Below are positions 24,836-33,789 of a stretch of DNA of 64,000 bases, one piece after another. Numbering within the stretch: position 1 is the first letter of the stretch; every line of letters starts with the position of its first letter. The position numbers were made by a program, and so were the translations under genes. The notes beneath the pieces were generated by a model, which was not told where the DNA came from, searched no databases, and saw only the letters and a list, made by a program, of their open reading frames with translations. This DNA comes from JAHBVH01 sp034432375 (lineage in GTDB: Bacteria; Chloroflexota; Anaerolineae; Caldilineales; Caldilineaceae): positions 1 to 64,000 of the forward strand of contig DAOUCA010000061.1 of assembly GCA_034432375.1 (NCBI GenBank). Reading direction: 5' to 3'.

Positions 24836-27337
24836 ATGCAACGCAAGAATCAGCTTTCCCCATGGATTGTTAGGATTTGCTTTTTTGTACTTCTCTATGT
24901 CCTCCTGAATGTGTGCACCGTCACCGCGTTATATGCCGCACCTCCTGAACCAATCACCCATAACATAGAACAACTTTGGCACATTGGTGGGGAAATTCGG
25001 GCCATTGTGCCCGTATCCGATACGCTCTATGTTGGTATGGGGCCGGATTTGGTGATCTTTGATATTGCCACACCGTTGAACCCAATCCGCCTAGCTTCTG
25101 TCACCCTTGGCGGCCCAATCCTTGATATTGCGGTCAGCGGCCACTATGCGTATGTCTCGGCTGGTTCCTATGGCGGCTTTATCGTCGATGTTGCGGACAG
25201 GAGTCAACCGATCGCCACTAACAGGCTGAGTTTTGAAAATGTTGGCAAGTTGGCCATCAACGGTAATTATCTTTACCTGACCTATTCGGAGTTAACCGAG
25301 AGCGAGTCACGCAATGGCATTGCGATCCTCGATATTTCAACCCCGGACGCGCCCACGGTTGTCAACCCGCAGTTACAAGGATTGGACTTTCACCCCTATG
25401 CAATCGCGATAAAGGATGGCTACCTTTTCGTTGCCGGCGGCACATCATTTTCTATACGCGTCTTCTATGAAAGTTGGGGCTGGTTACAGGCCTTTCGTCT
25501 AGATGATCCCATTGCGCCGACGCCGCAGCCGGCATATCAAGGTCCATCGGGAATGGCGGAACTCTTTACGGGATTGGCACTTGGGGATGGCTTTGCCTGT
25601 ACGACCAATGGGAGAGCGCTCGCCATCTTTGACATCTCTACACCGTCTGCGATTCAACGCAAGCATGAACAGATGGAAATAACCACCAATGAAACATCAA
25701 TCACTTTTTACAACTATACTGTATATCTCACTGCTGCCCTTGACCAATTTACGCTGTTGGCGGTGAACGAGCCACCGACGATCACGCAACAAATCAACCT
25801 GCCATGGCCGGTGACCGCGCTTGCGGTGCAAGGCCATTATGGCTATGCCGGGCGCAAAGATGTTGGGCTGGAGACGTGGGATCTGACCAACCCCCAGCAG
25901 CCACAGCCGCTACAGCATGAAGGCACAGTCGGCGTTGGCACCATCGTCGCTTCCGCTACGCATGTATATGTCACCAGCGGGTTTCATGGAGCACCCTTGC
26001 TTGCCACGGTAAAGATTCAAGATCCAGCGGCCATTGAGATCACCAGCGACATTACCAGTTCAACAAGGATTGGCTCGCTAGAGCCGCAACTGCTAGACCA
26101 GTGGCTACTAACCTTTGAATATCCACAAAATGGCGAAGGAGCGACAGCGATTGAGCTTGTTGTTTATGATATCAGTAATCCTGATCAACCAACCGAAGCC
26201 AAGCGTCTCTTACTTGGCGAACTATTGGCCGTCCGGTTGGTTGGGCAACGACTTTATCTCGTTACGCACGACGCAGCTCGTCAGATCTATGAGATGCAGG
26301 TGTGGGATCTAGCGGATCCAACCAACCCAGCCCAAACGGCAACGACGGCTCTGCCGCTGACGCTTGGAGACAACGTCCAGATTGCCGTTACGGACAATTT
26401 GTTCATCTATACCGAGCGCAACACAGTTGATCAGAATGTTCCCTTGCAGCAAACGTTGACAGTGCTTGATCTCACCGATCTGAATAATCCTCAGCCTCTG
26501 TCCACAACGCTGGTTCCTTACGATGTCCGGCGAATTGTCATTGAAGGATCAACGCTCTATTTAATTTACGATGACCAAGTCTCCAGTTGTCATGGCGGGT
26601 TACGGATCTATCATATCGCCGAGCCACTTGCACTTATACCCGTTGGCAACTACTGTTGGCCCGATTATGTCACTGAGCTAGCCGTGGACAACCAAATCGC
26701 CTATGTGAACCTGAATGCCTTTGATAGTGACACAGAGGGACTACGCGCGGTCGATACCATCATCCCGCAAGCACCCAAACTAGAGGGGTATGCGCTGCGC
26801 TTTGGGCGCGACGTGACTATGATTGCGCACAACGGGCGAGTCTATGTCAGAGGTGATGGCCTCTTTGCCTACCAACTGCAACTGCCCACCATTTCGGCAC
26901 ATCTAGCGGGAGAAGGCACGCTTGATAGTACAACCGATCGGGTCACCTATCAATTCCCGGCCAACACCTTCACGACACCGGTCACCGTCACCCACACAAC
27001 GCGCTTTGTCGATCCCTGGCTGGCCTTTCCCACCCCGCAGTTGGGCATCGGCACCGGCTTTGCCTTGACAGCCACCACGGCAGATAACGCAACGAGGGTC
27101 GCAGCAAATAGCGCCTTTTCGCTCACCGTCACCTATGCCGACGACGCGCTCGCCTTTGTTGACGAAACGACGATCATGCTCTATCGTTGGACGGCAGACG
27201 GCTGGGTGGTCGAACAGGGCAGTCAGGTCGATCCAGCCACCAATACGGTGACAGCTTCACCGACGACCACCGGCATCTGGATGTTGGCGGCCACATCGCC
27301 GGGTCGGACGTACTTGCCGCTGATCGAACGAGAATAG
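24836..27337 (+). CDS. Secreted LVIVD-type beta-propeller protein with C-terminal YLPLIERE tail
   Basis: An 833-residue exported protein. Signal peptide at about 1-35 (ICFFVLLYVLLNVCTVTALYA, cut near YAA). Residues 40-690 hold many propeller blades of the LVIVD kind, with the pattern hAhxGxYAYVaxG...GhhhhDVadPxxP (for example AVSGHYAYVSAGSYGG and GIAILDIST). A C-terminal beta-sandwich domain follows, ending in GRTYLPLIERE. LVIVD repeats occur in surface proteins of bacteria and archaea; binding rather than catalysis is likely. AGGAG precedes the ATG. The tail is two residues longer than in the subtilase but has the same TYLPLI core. Confidence 0.85.
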   Translation: MQRKNQLSPWIVRICFFVLLYVLLNVCTVTALYAAPPEPITHNIEQLWHIGGEIRAIVPVSDTLYVGMGPDLVIFDIATPLNPIRLASVTLGGPILDIAVSGHYAYVSAGSYGGFIVDVADRSQPIATNRLSFENVGKLAINGNYLYLTYSELTESESRNGIAILDISTPDAPTVVNPQLQGLDFHPYAIAIKDGYLFVAGGTSFSIRVFYESWGWLQAFRLDDPIAPTPQPAYQGPSGMAELFTGLALGDGFACTTNGRALAIFDISTPSAIQRKHEQMEITTNETSITFYNYTVYLTAALDQFTLLAVNEPPTITQQINLPWPVTALAVQGHYGYAGRKDVGLETWDLTNPQQPQPLQHEGTVGVGTIVASATHVYVTSGFHGAPLLATVKIQDPAAIEITSDITSSTRIGSLEPQLLDQWLLTFEYPQNGEGATAIELVVYDISNPDQPTEAKRLLLGELLAVRLVGQRLYLVTHDAARQIYEMQVWDLADPTNPAQTATTALPLTLGDNVQIAVTDNLFIYTERNTVDQNVPLQQTLTVLDLTDLNNPQPLSTTLVPYDVRRIVIEGSTLYLIYDDQVSSCHGGLRIYHIAEPLALIPVGNYCWPDYVTELAVDNQIAYVNLNAFDSDTEGLRAVDTIIPQAPKLEGYALRFGRDVTMIAHNGRVYVRGDGLFAYQLQLPTISAHLAGEGTLDSTTDRVTYQFPANTFTTPVTVTHTTRFVDPWLAFPTPQLGIGTGFALTATTADNATRVAANSAFSLTVTYADDALAFVDETTIMLYRWTADGWVVEQGSQVDPATNTVTASPTTTGIWMLAATSPGRTYLPLIERE

Positions 27338-27388
27338 GTGAGATCCCAAAGAGTGACTACGTAGCCTGTCTCTTGTGAGCGGCTTGTC

Positions 27389-27440
27389 ACGCTGTACGCG
27401 TCTCCCGGTTCGGCAAAGTGAAGACGCCTACAGCGTGACG
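27389..27440. repeat. Inverted repeat GTCACGCTGTACGCGTC / GACGCCTACAGCGTGAC
   Basis: Two near-complementary 17-bp arms spaced by about 17 nt between same-strand genes. Same family as 14497-14607. Confidence 0.8.
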
Positions 27441-27493
27441 AATTCTTGATGGCGGCGTAGTTACCCATAGAAGCATAATCGAAAGATGGTCTG

Positions 27494-28402
27494 ATGAACC
27501 TGCAACGCTTTCCTACCAATCCGATTATCACCCCCGCGCTAGATGCGCGCATCGGCACCAATATCAACGGGCCGTCGCTGATCCGTGTGCCGGAGTGGCT
27601 GCCCAACCGGCTGGGTACGTACTATCTCTACTTTGGCCACCATCAAGGCGAATTCATCCGCCTCGCCTATGCCGACAACCTCGCCGGCCCCTGGCAGGTC
27701 TATGGCCCAGGCACGCTGCAACTCGATCAGACCCCCTGCTATGGCCACATTGCCTCGCCCGATCTGCATATCGACGAGGCCAACCGGCGGCTTGTTATGT
27801 ACTATCATGGCCCGGCGATCAGTCGTGCCGACGCCGCTGCAGAAACGATTACCCAACGCTTCCCTACCTTGGGTGGCCAACGCAGCTTTGCGGCGACTTC
27901 TACGGATGGCATTCACTTTACGTCAGCGACCGAAGTGCTGGGCTCCAGTTACTTCCGTGTCTTTCGCTGGCAGGGTGTCACCTATGCGTTGGGCATGCCA
28001 GGGATCTTCTACCGCTCGCAGGATGGCTTTACCAACTTTGTGCAAGGACCGATCCTCTTCAACGAGAATATGCGCCACAGCGCGCTGCATCAGCGTGACC
28101 ACCTGCTCGATGTCTACTACACCGAAGCGGGCGACTGCCCCGAACATATCAAAGTCGCCACCATCGATCTGCGTCGGGATTGGTTGGCGTGGCAGCCCTC
28201 TGCGCCGACCAGCGTGCTCTTCCCCGAAGAAACTTACGAGGGAGGCGACCTACCCTTAGAGCCATCCGAACGGGGTGCCATCCACGAGCGCGTGCGCCAA
28301 CTCCGTGATCCCGGCATCTTTTGCGAAGAGGGACAGACTTATCTAATCTACAGCGTTGCCGGCGAAGCGGGATTGGCGATGGCGGAAATAGGAGGGGCAT
28401 AG
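27494..28402 (+). CDS. Five-bladed beta-propeller, GH43-like protein
   Basis: A 302-residue protein whose pattern fits the GH43/GH117-like five-bladed propeller clan: NPIITP near the start, GPSLIRVP, YYLYFGHHQG, the SPDLHIDEANRRLVMYYHGP blade (a conserved Asp in SPDL), TSTDGIHF, RDPGIFCEEGQTYLIYSV near the end. No signal peptide, so it probably acts inside the cell. Members of the clan hydrolyse arabino-, galacto- or related oligosaccharides, but catalytic assignment here is weak and it could be a non-catalytic relative. It is followed by an amidohydrolase gene after a 255-nt gap with two repeats. Confidence 0.55.
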   Translation: MNLQRFPTNPIITPALDARIGTNINGPSLIRVPEWLPNRLGTYYLYFGHHQGEFIRLAYADNLAGPWQVYGPGTLQLDQTPCYGHIASPDLHIDEANRRLVMYYHGPAISRADAAAETITQRFPTLGGQRSFAATSTDGIHFTSATEVLGSSYFRVFRWQGVTYALGMPGIFYRSQDGFTNFVQGPILFNENMRHSALHQRDHLLDVYYTEAGDCPEHIKVATIDLRRDWLAWQPSAPTSVLFPEETYEGGDLPLEPSERGAIHERVRQLRDPGIFCEEGQTYLIYSVAGEAGLAMAEIGGA

Positions 28403-28637
28403 ATGCGTGTTGCGTTTTGCGTGAACGTTTACAGCATCAGTACGCGCAACATGGATCATAAATTACATTGCCGATGAACCATTCACGGTTTGTCTTTAGG
28501 GCTTACGCAGACCGCTGGTTGAGTAGCGAGTTTTTCTGAGCGTATCGAAACCGAGACCTGCGTAAGCCCTAACCATCAGATTCCGATCATGCGACAAGCA
28601 ACGGCCATCAGTACACGCAAAACGCATCACGCATCAA
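28402..28637. repeat. CGTGTTGCG family arms surrounding a palindromic element
   Basis: GATGCGTGTTGCGTTTTGCGTG at the left and CACGCAAAACGCATCACGC at the right bracket the 77-bp element at 28496-28572. Confidence 0.7.
28496..28572. repeat. Palindromic element: TTAGGGCTTACGCAG ends, GGTTGAGTAG...ATCGAAACC core
   Basis: Perfect 15-bp terminal inverted repeats (28496-28510 and 28558-28572). The core GGTTGAGTAGCGAG...GCGTATCGAAACC is shared with 13380-13507 and 24714-24785. Confidence 0.85.
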
Positions 28638-28657
28638 TCAATCAGAAACGAGCAATC

Positions 28658-29875
28658 ATGACCAACCTCCCTTTTCTTGACGGCGAACAACTGCTCGAAG
28701 ATCTAGAGACATTGGCACAAATCGGTCGCAGTGATCAAGGCGGATTGCTACGGGTGGCCTTTAGCCCAGCGGACATGGCCGGACGGCGTTGGGTAGCAGA
28801 GCAGTTTAGCGCGCTTGGCCTCACCGTCACCACCGATGCCGCCGGTAACACGCTTGCCCGCTACGCCGGGACAGAAGAGTTGCCAGCGATTGCGATTGGA
28901 TCGCACACCGACACCGTTCCCCACGGTGGGCAATACGATGGCGCGTTGGGCGTGTTGGCCGGCTTAGCTTGCATCCGCGCACTGCACGCCGCGGGCAGCC
29001 ATCTGCGCCACCCCATCGAGATCATCAACTTTGTCGCCGAAGAAGCAACCATGGCCGGCGGCACCCTGGGTAGCCATGCCCTGGTCGGTTCGCTGGATCT
29101 GGCCACGCTCGATCAGCCGGCGTGGGATGGTGAGCTTGTACGCACTCATCTGGCCAACGCTGGCCTTGACCCCGCACGCATTAACGAAGCGCAAGTGCTG
29201 CCCAATCGCTACGCTGCCTTTTTGGAATTGCATGTCGAACAGGGCGAGACGCTCGAAACCGAAGGGGTCGCCGTTGGCGTCGTCGAGGGCATCGTGGGTA
29301 TTCGGCGCTACCTTGTCACCTACACCGGCTATGCCAACCATGCCGGCACGACCACGATGAATCGCCGCCGAGATGCGTTGGTCGCGGCCGCGCCGCTGAT
29401 TACTTTTGTGCGCGAGACGGCGCTCAAGCATGGCATTGTCGGCACGATTGGCACCCTGGCAGTTGAGCCCGGCGCGTCCAATGTGATTCCCGGTAAGGTG
29501 ATCATGAATCTGGAGATCCGCGGGCTGAATGACCAGATCCTCGACCGCGCCGAAGCAGAGTTGCAGGCAAAGGCAACGGCTGATGGTGGCGTGCTCACTC
29601 CCCTCTCTGCCAAGTCCCCCGTCCAAGCCGACCCGCGCCTGCTCGACGCCCTGGCCGCCGCCTGCGACAATCTAACACTCAACTATCGGCGCATGCCCAG
29701 CGGCGCGGGCCACGACGCCATGAACATGGCCACCCTTTGCCCAATGGCGATGCTCTTTGTGCCCAGCCAGCATGGGGTCAGCCACTCCCCCGATGAATAT
29801 ACCGCGCCGCGAGATTGCATCAACGGAGCGCAGGTGCTGCTGGCTGCGTTGTTGAAGATTGATGCGATCTTGTAA
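28658..29875 (+). CDS. M20-family amidohydrolase (allantoate / N-carbamoyl-amino-acid hydrolase type)
   Basis: A 405-residue zinc hydrolase of the hydantoinase/carbamoylase subgroup, which hydrolyses allantoate, N-carbamoyl-amino acids or beta-ureidopropionate. Metal-ligand motifs: GSHTDTVPHGGQYDGALG (H83, D94), FVAEEAT (E128/E129), ELHVEQG (H192) and GVSHSPDEYT (about H376). GYANHAGTTTM marks the lid domain. The ATG at 28658 is the first in a frame clear of the CGCAAAACGC repeat; its ribosome site is poor. It could work with the molybdenum hydroxylase and phosphorylase genes in purine or pyrimidine nitrogen salvage, but that link is inference. Confidence 0.9.
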   Translation: MTNLPFLDGEQLLEDLETLAQIGRSDQGGLLRVAFSPADMAGRRWVAEQFSALGLTVTTDAAGNTLARYAGTEELPAIAIGSHTDTVPHGGQYDGALGVLAGLACIRALHAAGSHLRHPIEIINFVAEEATMAGGTLGSHALVGSLDLATLDQPAWDGELVRTHLANAGLDPARINEAQVLPNRYAAFLELHVEQGETLETEGVAVGVVEGIVGIRRYLVTYTGYANHAGTTTMNRRRDALVAAAPLITFVRETALKHGIVGTIGTLAVEPGASNVIPGKVIMNLEIRGLNDQILDRAEAELQAKATADGGVLTPLSAKSPVQADPRLLDALAAACDNLTLNYRRMPSGAGHDAMNMATLCPMAMLFVPSQHGVSHSPDEYTAPRDCINGAQVLLAALLKIDAIL

Positions 29876-30332
29876 ACTATAGCGCTCTTACATTCAGGAC
29901 AAGATGACCGGAGGCCAAGATAACAATCCCATCGTATCAATTGAATGAATGCTCGGGCCGACGCGCCAGCGTCGGCATAATGGTGGACGCTCCGGCGTCC
30001 AGTACCTTATCCGTGTAACTAGGTCACAGGACGCTGGAGCGTCAAGGCACTCATTCCACGCTGGAGCGTGGAACGAGTCAGCATGAGGCTTACCCTGACA
30101 GGTGCCATTGTCCTTCATGAACAATGAGCTGATCGCCATTTCTGGGCAACCTTTACATTGTCGAGATTGGGGCAAAATGATATACTGCCAACCGCAATAG
30201 CCCCCGCCATTCTTCTAATAAAGATTTACGCAGATCTCAGTTTCGCGCCCCAAGGGCTCCTGGCACAAAAGTCTGCTACCTAACCAGCGCTCTGCCTAAG
30301 TCTTATGCTGTTCACACGCACAAAGGTTCGTA
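29876..30332. other. 457-bp intergenic region with GACGCTGGAGCGTC repeats
   Basis: No gene. 29957-30078 holds three palindromic units: CGACGCGCCAGCGTCG, GGACGCTCCGGCGTCC and GACGCTGGAGCGTC, then CCACGCTGGAGCGTGG. A second copy of this family is at 41134-41262. The rest contains no clear promoter. AAAGG at 30323 is the ribosome site of the Rieske gene. Confidence 0.75.
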
Positions 30333-31331
30333 ATGCTCAATGATCCGATTCTGATCAACGACTGGCATCCGGTCTGTCGCTCCTCGGCGGTGCCCGCGGG
30401 TGGCGTTGGCGCGGCGCGGCTTCTGGGCGAAGACTTGGTCATCTGGCGGTCGCAGGCGGCGGACGAGTCAACCACCGATGGCACCGTCCACGTCTGGCGC
30501 GATCTCTGCATTCATCGCGGTGCGCGGCTCTCGTTGGGTAACGTCAATGGCTGCACGCTGGCTTGCCCCTATCACGGCTGGCGCTACGATGAGCGTGGCC
30601 ACTGCGTTCACATCCCTGCCCATCCGGAACAGGTGCCGCCGGCCAAAGCAAAAACGCAACTCTATCTTGCGCAGGAGCGCTATGGCCTGATTTGGGTCAC
30701 GCTGGGCAATCCCGCACATGATATCCCCCGATTTCCCGAGGAAGCACTGCCCGGCTACCAACTTGTGCTCTGTGGTCCCTTTGGCCCCGTCAACGCCGGT
30801 GCCCCACGCATCATCGAAAATTTCCTCGACGTGACTCACTTTCCCTTTGTGCATGGCGGTAGTTTGGGTGATGTAGCTAAACCAGAGATCAGCGACTACA
30901 CCGTCGAACTGCATGACGATGGGCTGATCGCCAAGGATGTCGCCGTCTACCAGCCCGACCCCTATGGCACCGGCGAAGGGGATACCGTCTCCTATACCTA
31001 TCGGGTCTTTCGCCCGCTGACGGCGTATCTTGCCAAAACGACGCCAAAGGGCACCCGTATGTCGATTCTCTTCCCCCTCACCCCCCACGACGAAAGACAA
31101 ACGACCGCCTGGTTTTACATGGCGATGAGCGCCGACGCTGGGCTAACCGACGCTGAAATCAACGACTTTAACAGCGCGATTCTGGCTCAAGATGTGCCGA
31201 TTGTCGAGTCGCAACGGCCTGAATTGCTGCCCCTTGATCTGCAAGCCGAATTACATCTACGCTCCGATCGCAGCGCACTGGCTTACCGCCGCTGGCTGGG
31301 CGAGTTGGGTGTTTCTTTCGGCACAGCATAA
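30333..31331 (+). CDS. Rieske non-heme iron oxygenase, alpha-subunit-like
   Basis: A 332-residue ring-hydroxylating or O-demethylating oxygenase of the VanA/phthalate type. The 2Fe-2S Rieske ligands are C59-x-H61 (DLCIHRGA) and C78-xx-H81 (CPYHGW). The mononuclear iron site is ENFLDVTHFPFVHGG, with D166, H169 and H174. The shorter length and single polypeptide match group I oxygenases, which need a separate reductase; none is adjacent. AAAGG lies 6 nt upstream of the ATG. It is upstream of an NMT1/Ssu-type importer, suggesting import and oxidation of an aromatic or N-heterocyclic compound. Confidence 0.92.
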   Translation: MLNDPILINDWHPVCRSSAVPAGGVGAARLLGEDLVIWRSQAADESTTDGTVHVWRDLCIHRGARLSLGNVNGCTLACPYHGWRYDERGHCVHIPAHPEQVPPAKAKTQLYLAQERYGLIWVTLGNPAHDIPRFPEEALPGYQLVLCGPFGPVNAGAPRIIENFLDVTHFPFVHGGSLGDVAKPEISDYTVELHDDGLIAKDVAVYQPDPYGTGEGDTVSYTYRVFRPLTAYLAKTTPKGTRMSILFPLTPHDERQTTAWFYMAMSADAGLTDAEINDFNSAILAQDVPIVESQRPELLPLDLQAELHLRSDRSALAYRRWLGELGVSFGTA

Positions 31332-31363
31332 ATTCTGAAGGATGCCATACGGTGGCTGAGCTT

Positions 31364-31412
31364 GCGATGCCCTGAGCGATGCCCTGAGCGATGACCTGAG
31401 CGACGCCGAAGG
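31364..31412. repeat. 12-bp tandem array (GCGATGCCCTGA)
   Basis: Units at 31364-31375, 31376-31387 and 31388-31399 (GCGATGACCTGA), then a degenerate fourth followed by CCGAAGGGTCGAAGCC. It lies between the Rieske gene and the substrate-binding protein. Confidence 0.85.
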
Positions 31413-31492
31413 GTCGAAGCCAACGCTTACGGCGTTACACAAAACAATATAGATTATTCATCCATTCATTACCTATCAAGGAGTCCAAACCC

Positions 31493-32683
31493 ATGCGTAT
31501 GAAGTTGCTTGCTATAATCATGATCGCGGCGACCCTTTTTGCCGCCTGTGCCGCCCCCGCAACAGCACCGGTAGCGGAAGCACCCGCCGCAGAAGCTGCG
31601 GCCACCAAAGCACCAGCGGAAGAGGCCGCAGCCCCCGCCGACAGTGAATCGGCCGCCGTTGACCAAGAGGCCGAATTGGCTGGTATTCTGGCCTGTGTCG
31701 AAGAGAATTTTCCAGCGGAGTCCTATATCACCAACGAGTTCCTGCCCGATCCCAACGCCGAGTGGGTTTCGATGGATTGTGACACGACCGATAAGATCAA
31801 GGTGCTGATGCCGTGGGTGCTCAACGATGAAGAAGCGCCCTGGTACAACGCCGTCGAAAAGGGCTATTTCGCCGATGTCTGTCTGGATGTTGAGCTAGTC
31901 CCCGGTGGCCCCGGTAGCCAACCAATCCAGTTGCTGGCCGGCGGTGCCGTGGATATTGCCGTCGTCGCCGGTGCCAGCCGCATTCCGGCCTCGGTGGCCA
32001 GCCCAACACCAGCGGATGTGGTCGGCGTGGGTACTTTCCTCAAGCACAGCCCGTACATCTGGATGGGGCTCGATGCCGACGTAGCGCAAGATCAACCTTC
32101 GACCAAGAAGCTGACGCCGCAAGATCTGGTCGGCAAGAAGATCGGTGTGCAACCCGGTGATGAGTATTTTGCTGAATTCCTGATTGGCAAATATGGCTTA
32201 CCCAAGGATGCCTTTACCCTTGCCGAGGCCGGCTTTACCCCTGACCCGCTGCTCATGGGCGCCATGGATTACTTTGCCGCCTGGATTGTCAACCAGCCAC
32301 GCCTGGCCGAATCCCAAGGCTATATGAACTGGACCGCTTTCCGCTTTAGCGACTGGGGCTGGGATGGCTACTCCGACGTCTCCACCGTGCGCCGTGAAAT
32401 GATTGATCAAAACCCCGATCTGATCCGCCGCTATCTCGCCGCCACCAATCAGGGGCTCAAGTTCCTGCTCGAAAACCCCGAAGAATCCGCCGAGATCGCC
32501 GTCAACTATGGCACCGACGCGCCCGTAACCAAAGAAGAAGCGTTGCGCCGCTTTGAACTGCAAGCCGATCTGATCACTGGCAGCGACGACAGCCCCTTAA
32601 TGGAGATGTCGCTGGAACGCTGGAACAACGACGTTGCCACGCAGATTCAATTTGGCCAGATGGAATTGCCGGCTTGTCAGTAG
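31493..32683 (+). CDS. ABC transporter substrate-binding lipoprotein (NMT1/THI5/SsuA-like)
   Basis: A 396-residue lipoprotein. The lipobox LFAAC gives the lipidated C19, followed by an Ala/Pro/Glu-rich linker to about residue 55. The binding fold has WYNAVEKGYFADVCLDVELVP, GGAVDIAV near 145, and DLVGKKIGVQPGDEYF near 210, as in SsuA/TauA/ThiY-type receptors. Cys pairs (CVEEN, DCDTT) are unusual. AAGGAG precedes the ATG. It starts a three-gene importer; the ATPase and permease follow, but unusually long word arrays separate each pair. The ligand is unknown: sulfonates, taurine, pyrimidine precursors and aromatic acids are all known for the family. Confidence 0.9.
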   Translation: MRMKLLAIIMIAATLFAACAAPATAPVAEAPAAEAAATKAPAEEAAAPADSESAAVDQEAELAGILACVEENFPAESYITNEFLPDPNAEWVSMDCDTTDKIKVLMPWVLNDEEAPWYNAVEKGYFADVCLDVELVPGGPGSQPIQLLAGGAVDIAVVAGASRIPASVASPTPADVVGVGTFLKHSPYIWMGLDADVAQDQPSTKKLTPQDLVGKKIGVQPGDEYFAEFLIGKYGLPKDAFTLAEAGFTPDPLLMGAMDYFAAWIVNQPRLAESQGYMNWTAFRFSDWGWDGYSDVSTVRREMIDQNPDLIRRYLAATNQGLKFLLENPEESAEIAVNYGTDAPVTKEEALRRFELQADLITGSDDSPLMEMSLERWNNDVATQIQFGQMELPACQ

Positions 32684-32889
32684 GACGGTGGACGGTAGGA
32701 CGGTAGGACGGTAAATCAGTAAATCAGTAAATCAGTAAATCAGTAAATCGGTAGATTGGTAATTAACACCGTCTCACTGTCCTACCGTCTCACTGTCCTA
32801 CCGTCTCACTGTCCTACCGTCCCACTGTCCCACTGTCCCACCGTCTCACTGTCCTACCGTCTCACTGTCCTACCGTCTCACCGTCCCAC
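32684..32889. repeat. Word array in the ABC operon (GGACGGTA, AATCAGTA, CCGTCTCACTGTCCTA)
   Basis: About 200 bp of tandem words: GGACGGTAGGACGGTA and AATCAGTAAATCAGTA in the left part, then several CTCACTGTCCTACCGT units in the right part that are complementary to the left words. It ends just before the ribosome site of the ATPase gene. Confidence 0.92.
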
Positions 32890-32909
32890 CACAATAGTAG
32901 GAGTCTCTG

Positions 32910-33668
32910 TTGCCTGCGATTGATTTTGTAACGGTCACCAAGCGTTTCGGGCAGGTGACTGCGCTGGATAATGTCAGCTTGTCCGTCAAGGCGGGCGAAT
33001 TTGTTTCGTTGATCGGCCCCTCCGGCTGTGGCAAAACGACAATGTTGCGCATGGTTGCCGGCCTAGAGGAGGCAACGGGCGGCACCGTCAACGTTAATGG
33101 GCAGCCACCCGCTGTGGCCTGTAGCGAACATCAAGTGGGCGTCGCCTTTCAGCGCCCGGCCTTGGTCGCCTCTCGGACGGCGCTCAACAATGTCAAGCTG
33201 ACGTTGGAGATTACCGGCAAACAGAATAGCCTGCCCCCCGATCAGTTGCTGCGCGATTTTGGGCTTGGTGACTTTTTGCATCACTATCCGCACCAGCTCT
33301 CTGGCGGCATGCAACAGCGGGTTAACATTGCGGCTGCACTCGTCCACAATCCGCCGATCATGCTCATGGACGAACCCTTTGGCGCGCTCGATGAATTGAC
33401 GCGCGAAGCAATGGCCGAATGGCTTGGCGGAGTATTGGTCAGCGCGCCCAAGACAGTGCTCTTTGTCACCCACAGCGTCGAAGAGGCGACCATTCTCTCC
33501 GACCGCGTCGTTGTGCTCTCGCCGCGCCCCGGCCGTATTGCCGAAATTCTGGCGATCAACCTACCCAAACCGCGCACCAAAGCCGTCCGCACCCACGTCG
33601 ATTTTCTGCAAGAAGTCGCCCGTGTGCGCGAGGCGTTGTATCGCGCCATCCCGGGAGGAAGCATCTAG
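32910..33668 (+). CDS. ABC transporter ATPase (SsuB/TauB-like)
   Basis: A 252-residue nucleotide-binding protein energising import. Walker A GPSGCGKTT is at about residues 36-44, the Q-loop in AFQRPAL, signature LSGGMQQRV, Walker B IMLMDEPFGALDE and the switch His in VTHSVEEA. The TTG at 32910 is used as start because TAGGAG lies 8 nt upstream and the frame matches family N-termini; no in-frame ATG occurs before Walker A. It follows the word array after the binding-protein gene. Confidence 0.93.
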   Translation: MPAIDFVTVTKRFGQVTALDNVSLSVKAGEFVSLIGPSGCGKTTMLRMVAGLEEATGGTVNVNGQPPAVACSEHQVGVAFQRPALVASRTALNNVKLTLEITGKQNSLPPDQLLRDFGLGDFLHHYPHQLSGGMQQRVNIAAALVHNPPIMLMDEPFGALDELTREAMAEWLGGVLVSAPKTVLFVTHSVEEATILSDRVVVLSPRPGRIAEILAINLPKPRTKAVRTHVDFLQEVARVREALYRAIPGGSI

Positions 33669-33789
33669 GTAGATAGGTACACAGGTATACAAGTACCGAC
33701 CTTTCCGTGCCCACCTGTTTACCTGTTTACCTGTCTACCTATCTACCTATCTACTTGTTTCCCTATTTCCCTATCTACCAAAACCAACT
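33669..33789. repeat. Word array in the ABC operon (GGTAGATAGGTA / TACCTATCTACC)
   Basis: The left part AGGTAGATAGGTACACAGGTATAC is mirrored by many TTACCTGTCTACCTATC units. The array runs to the permease ATG and leaves no recognisable ribosome site, so the permease may be translated from a structured leader. Confidence 0.9.

Noticed and set aside
32684..32889. Possible CRISPR or origin iterons
   Set aside because: Words are 8-16 bp with complementary halves and no spacers; no replication genes, DnaA boxes or strand switch are nearby.
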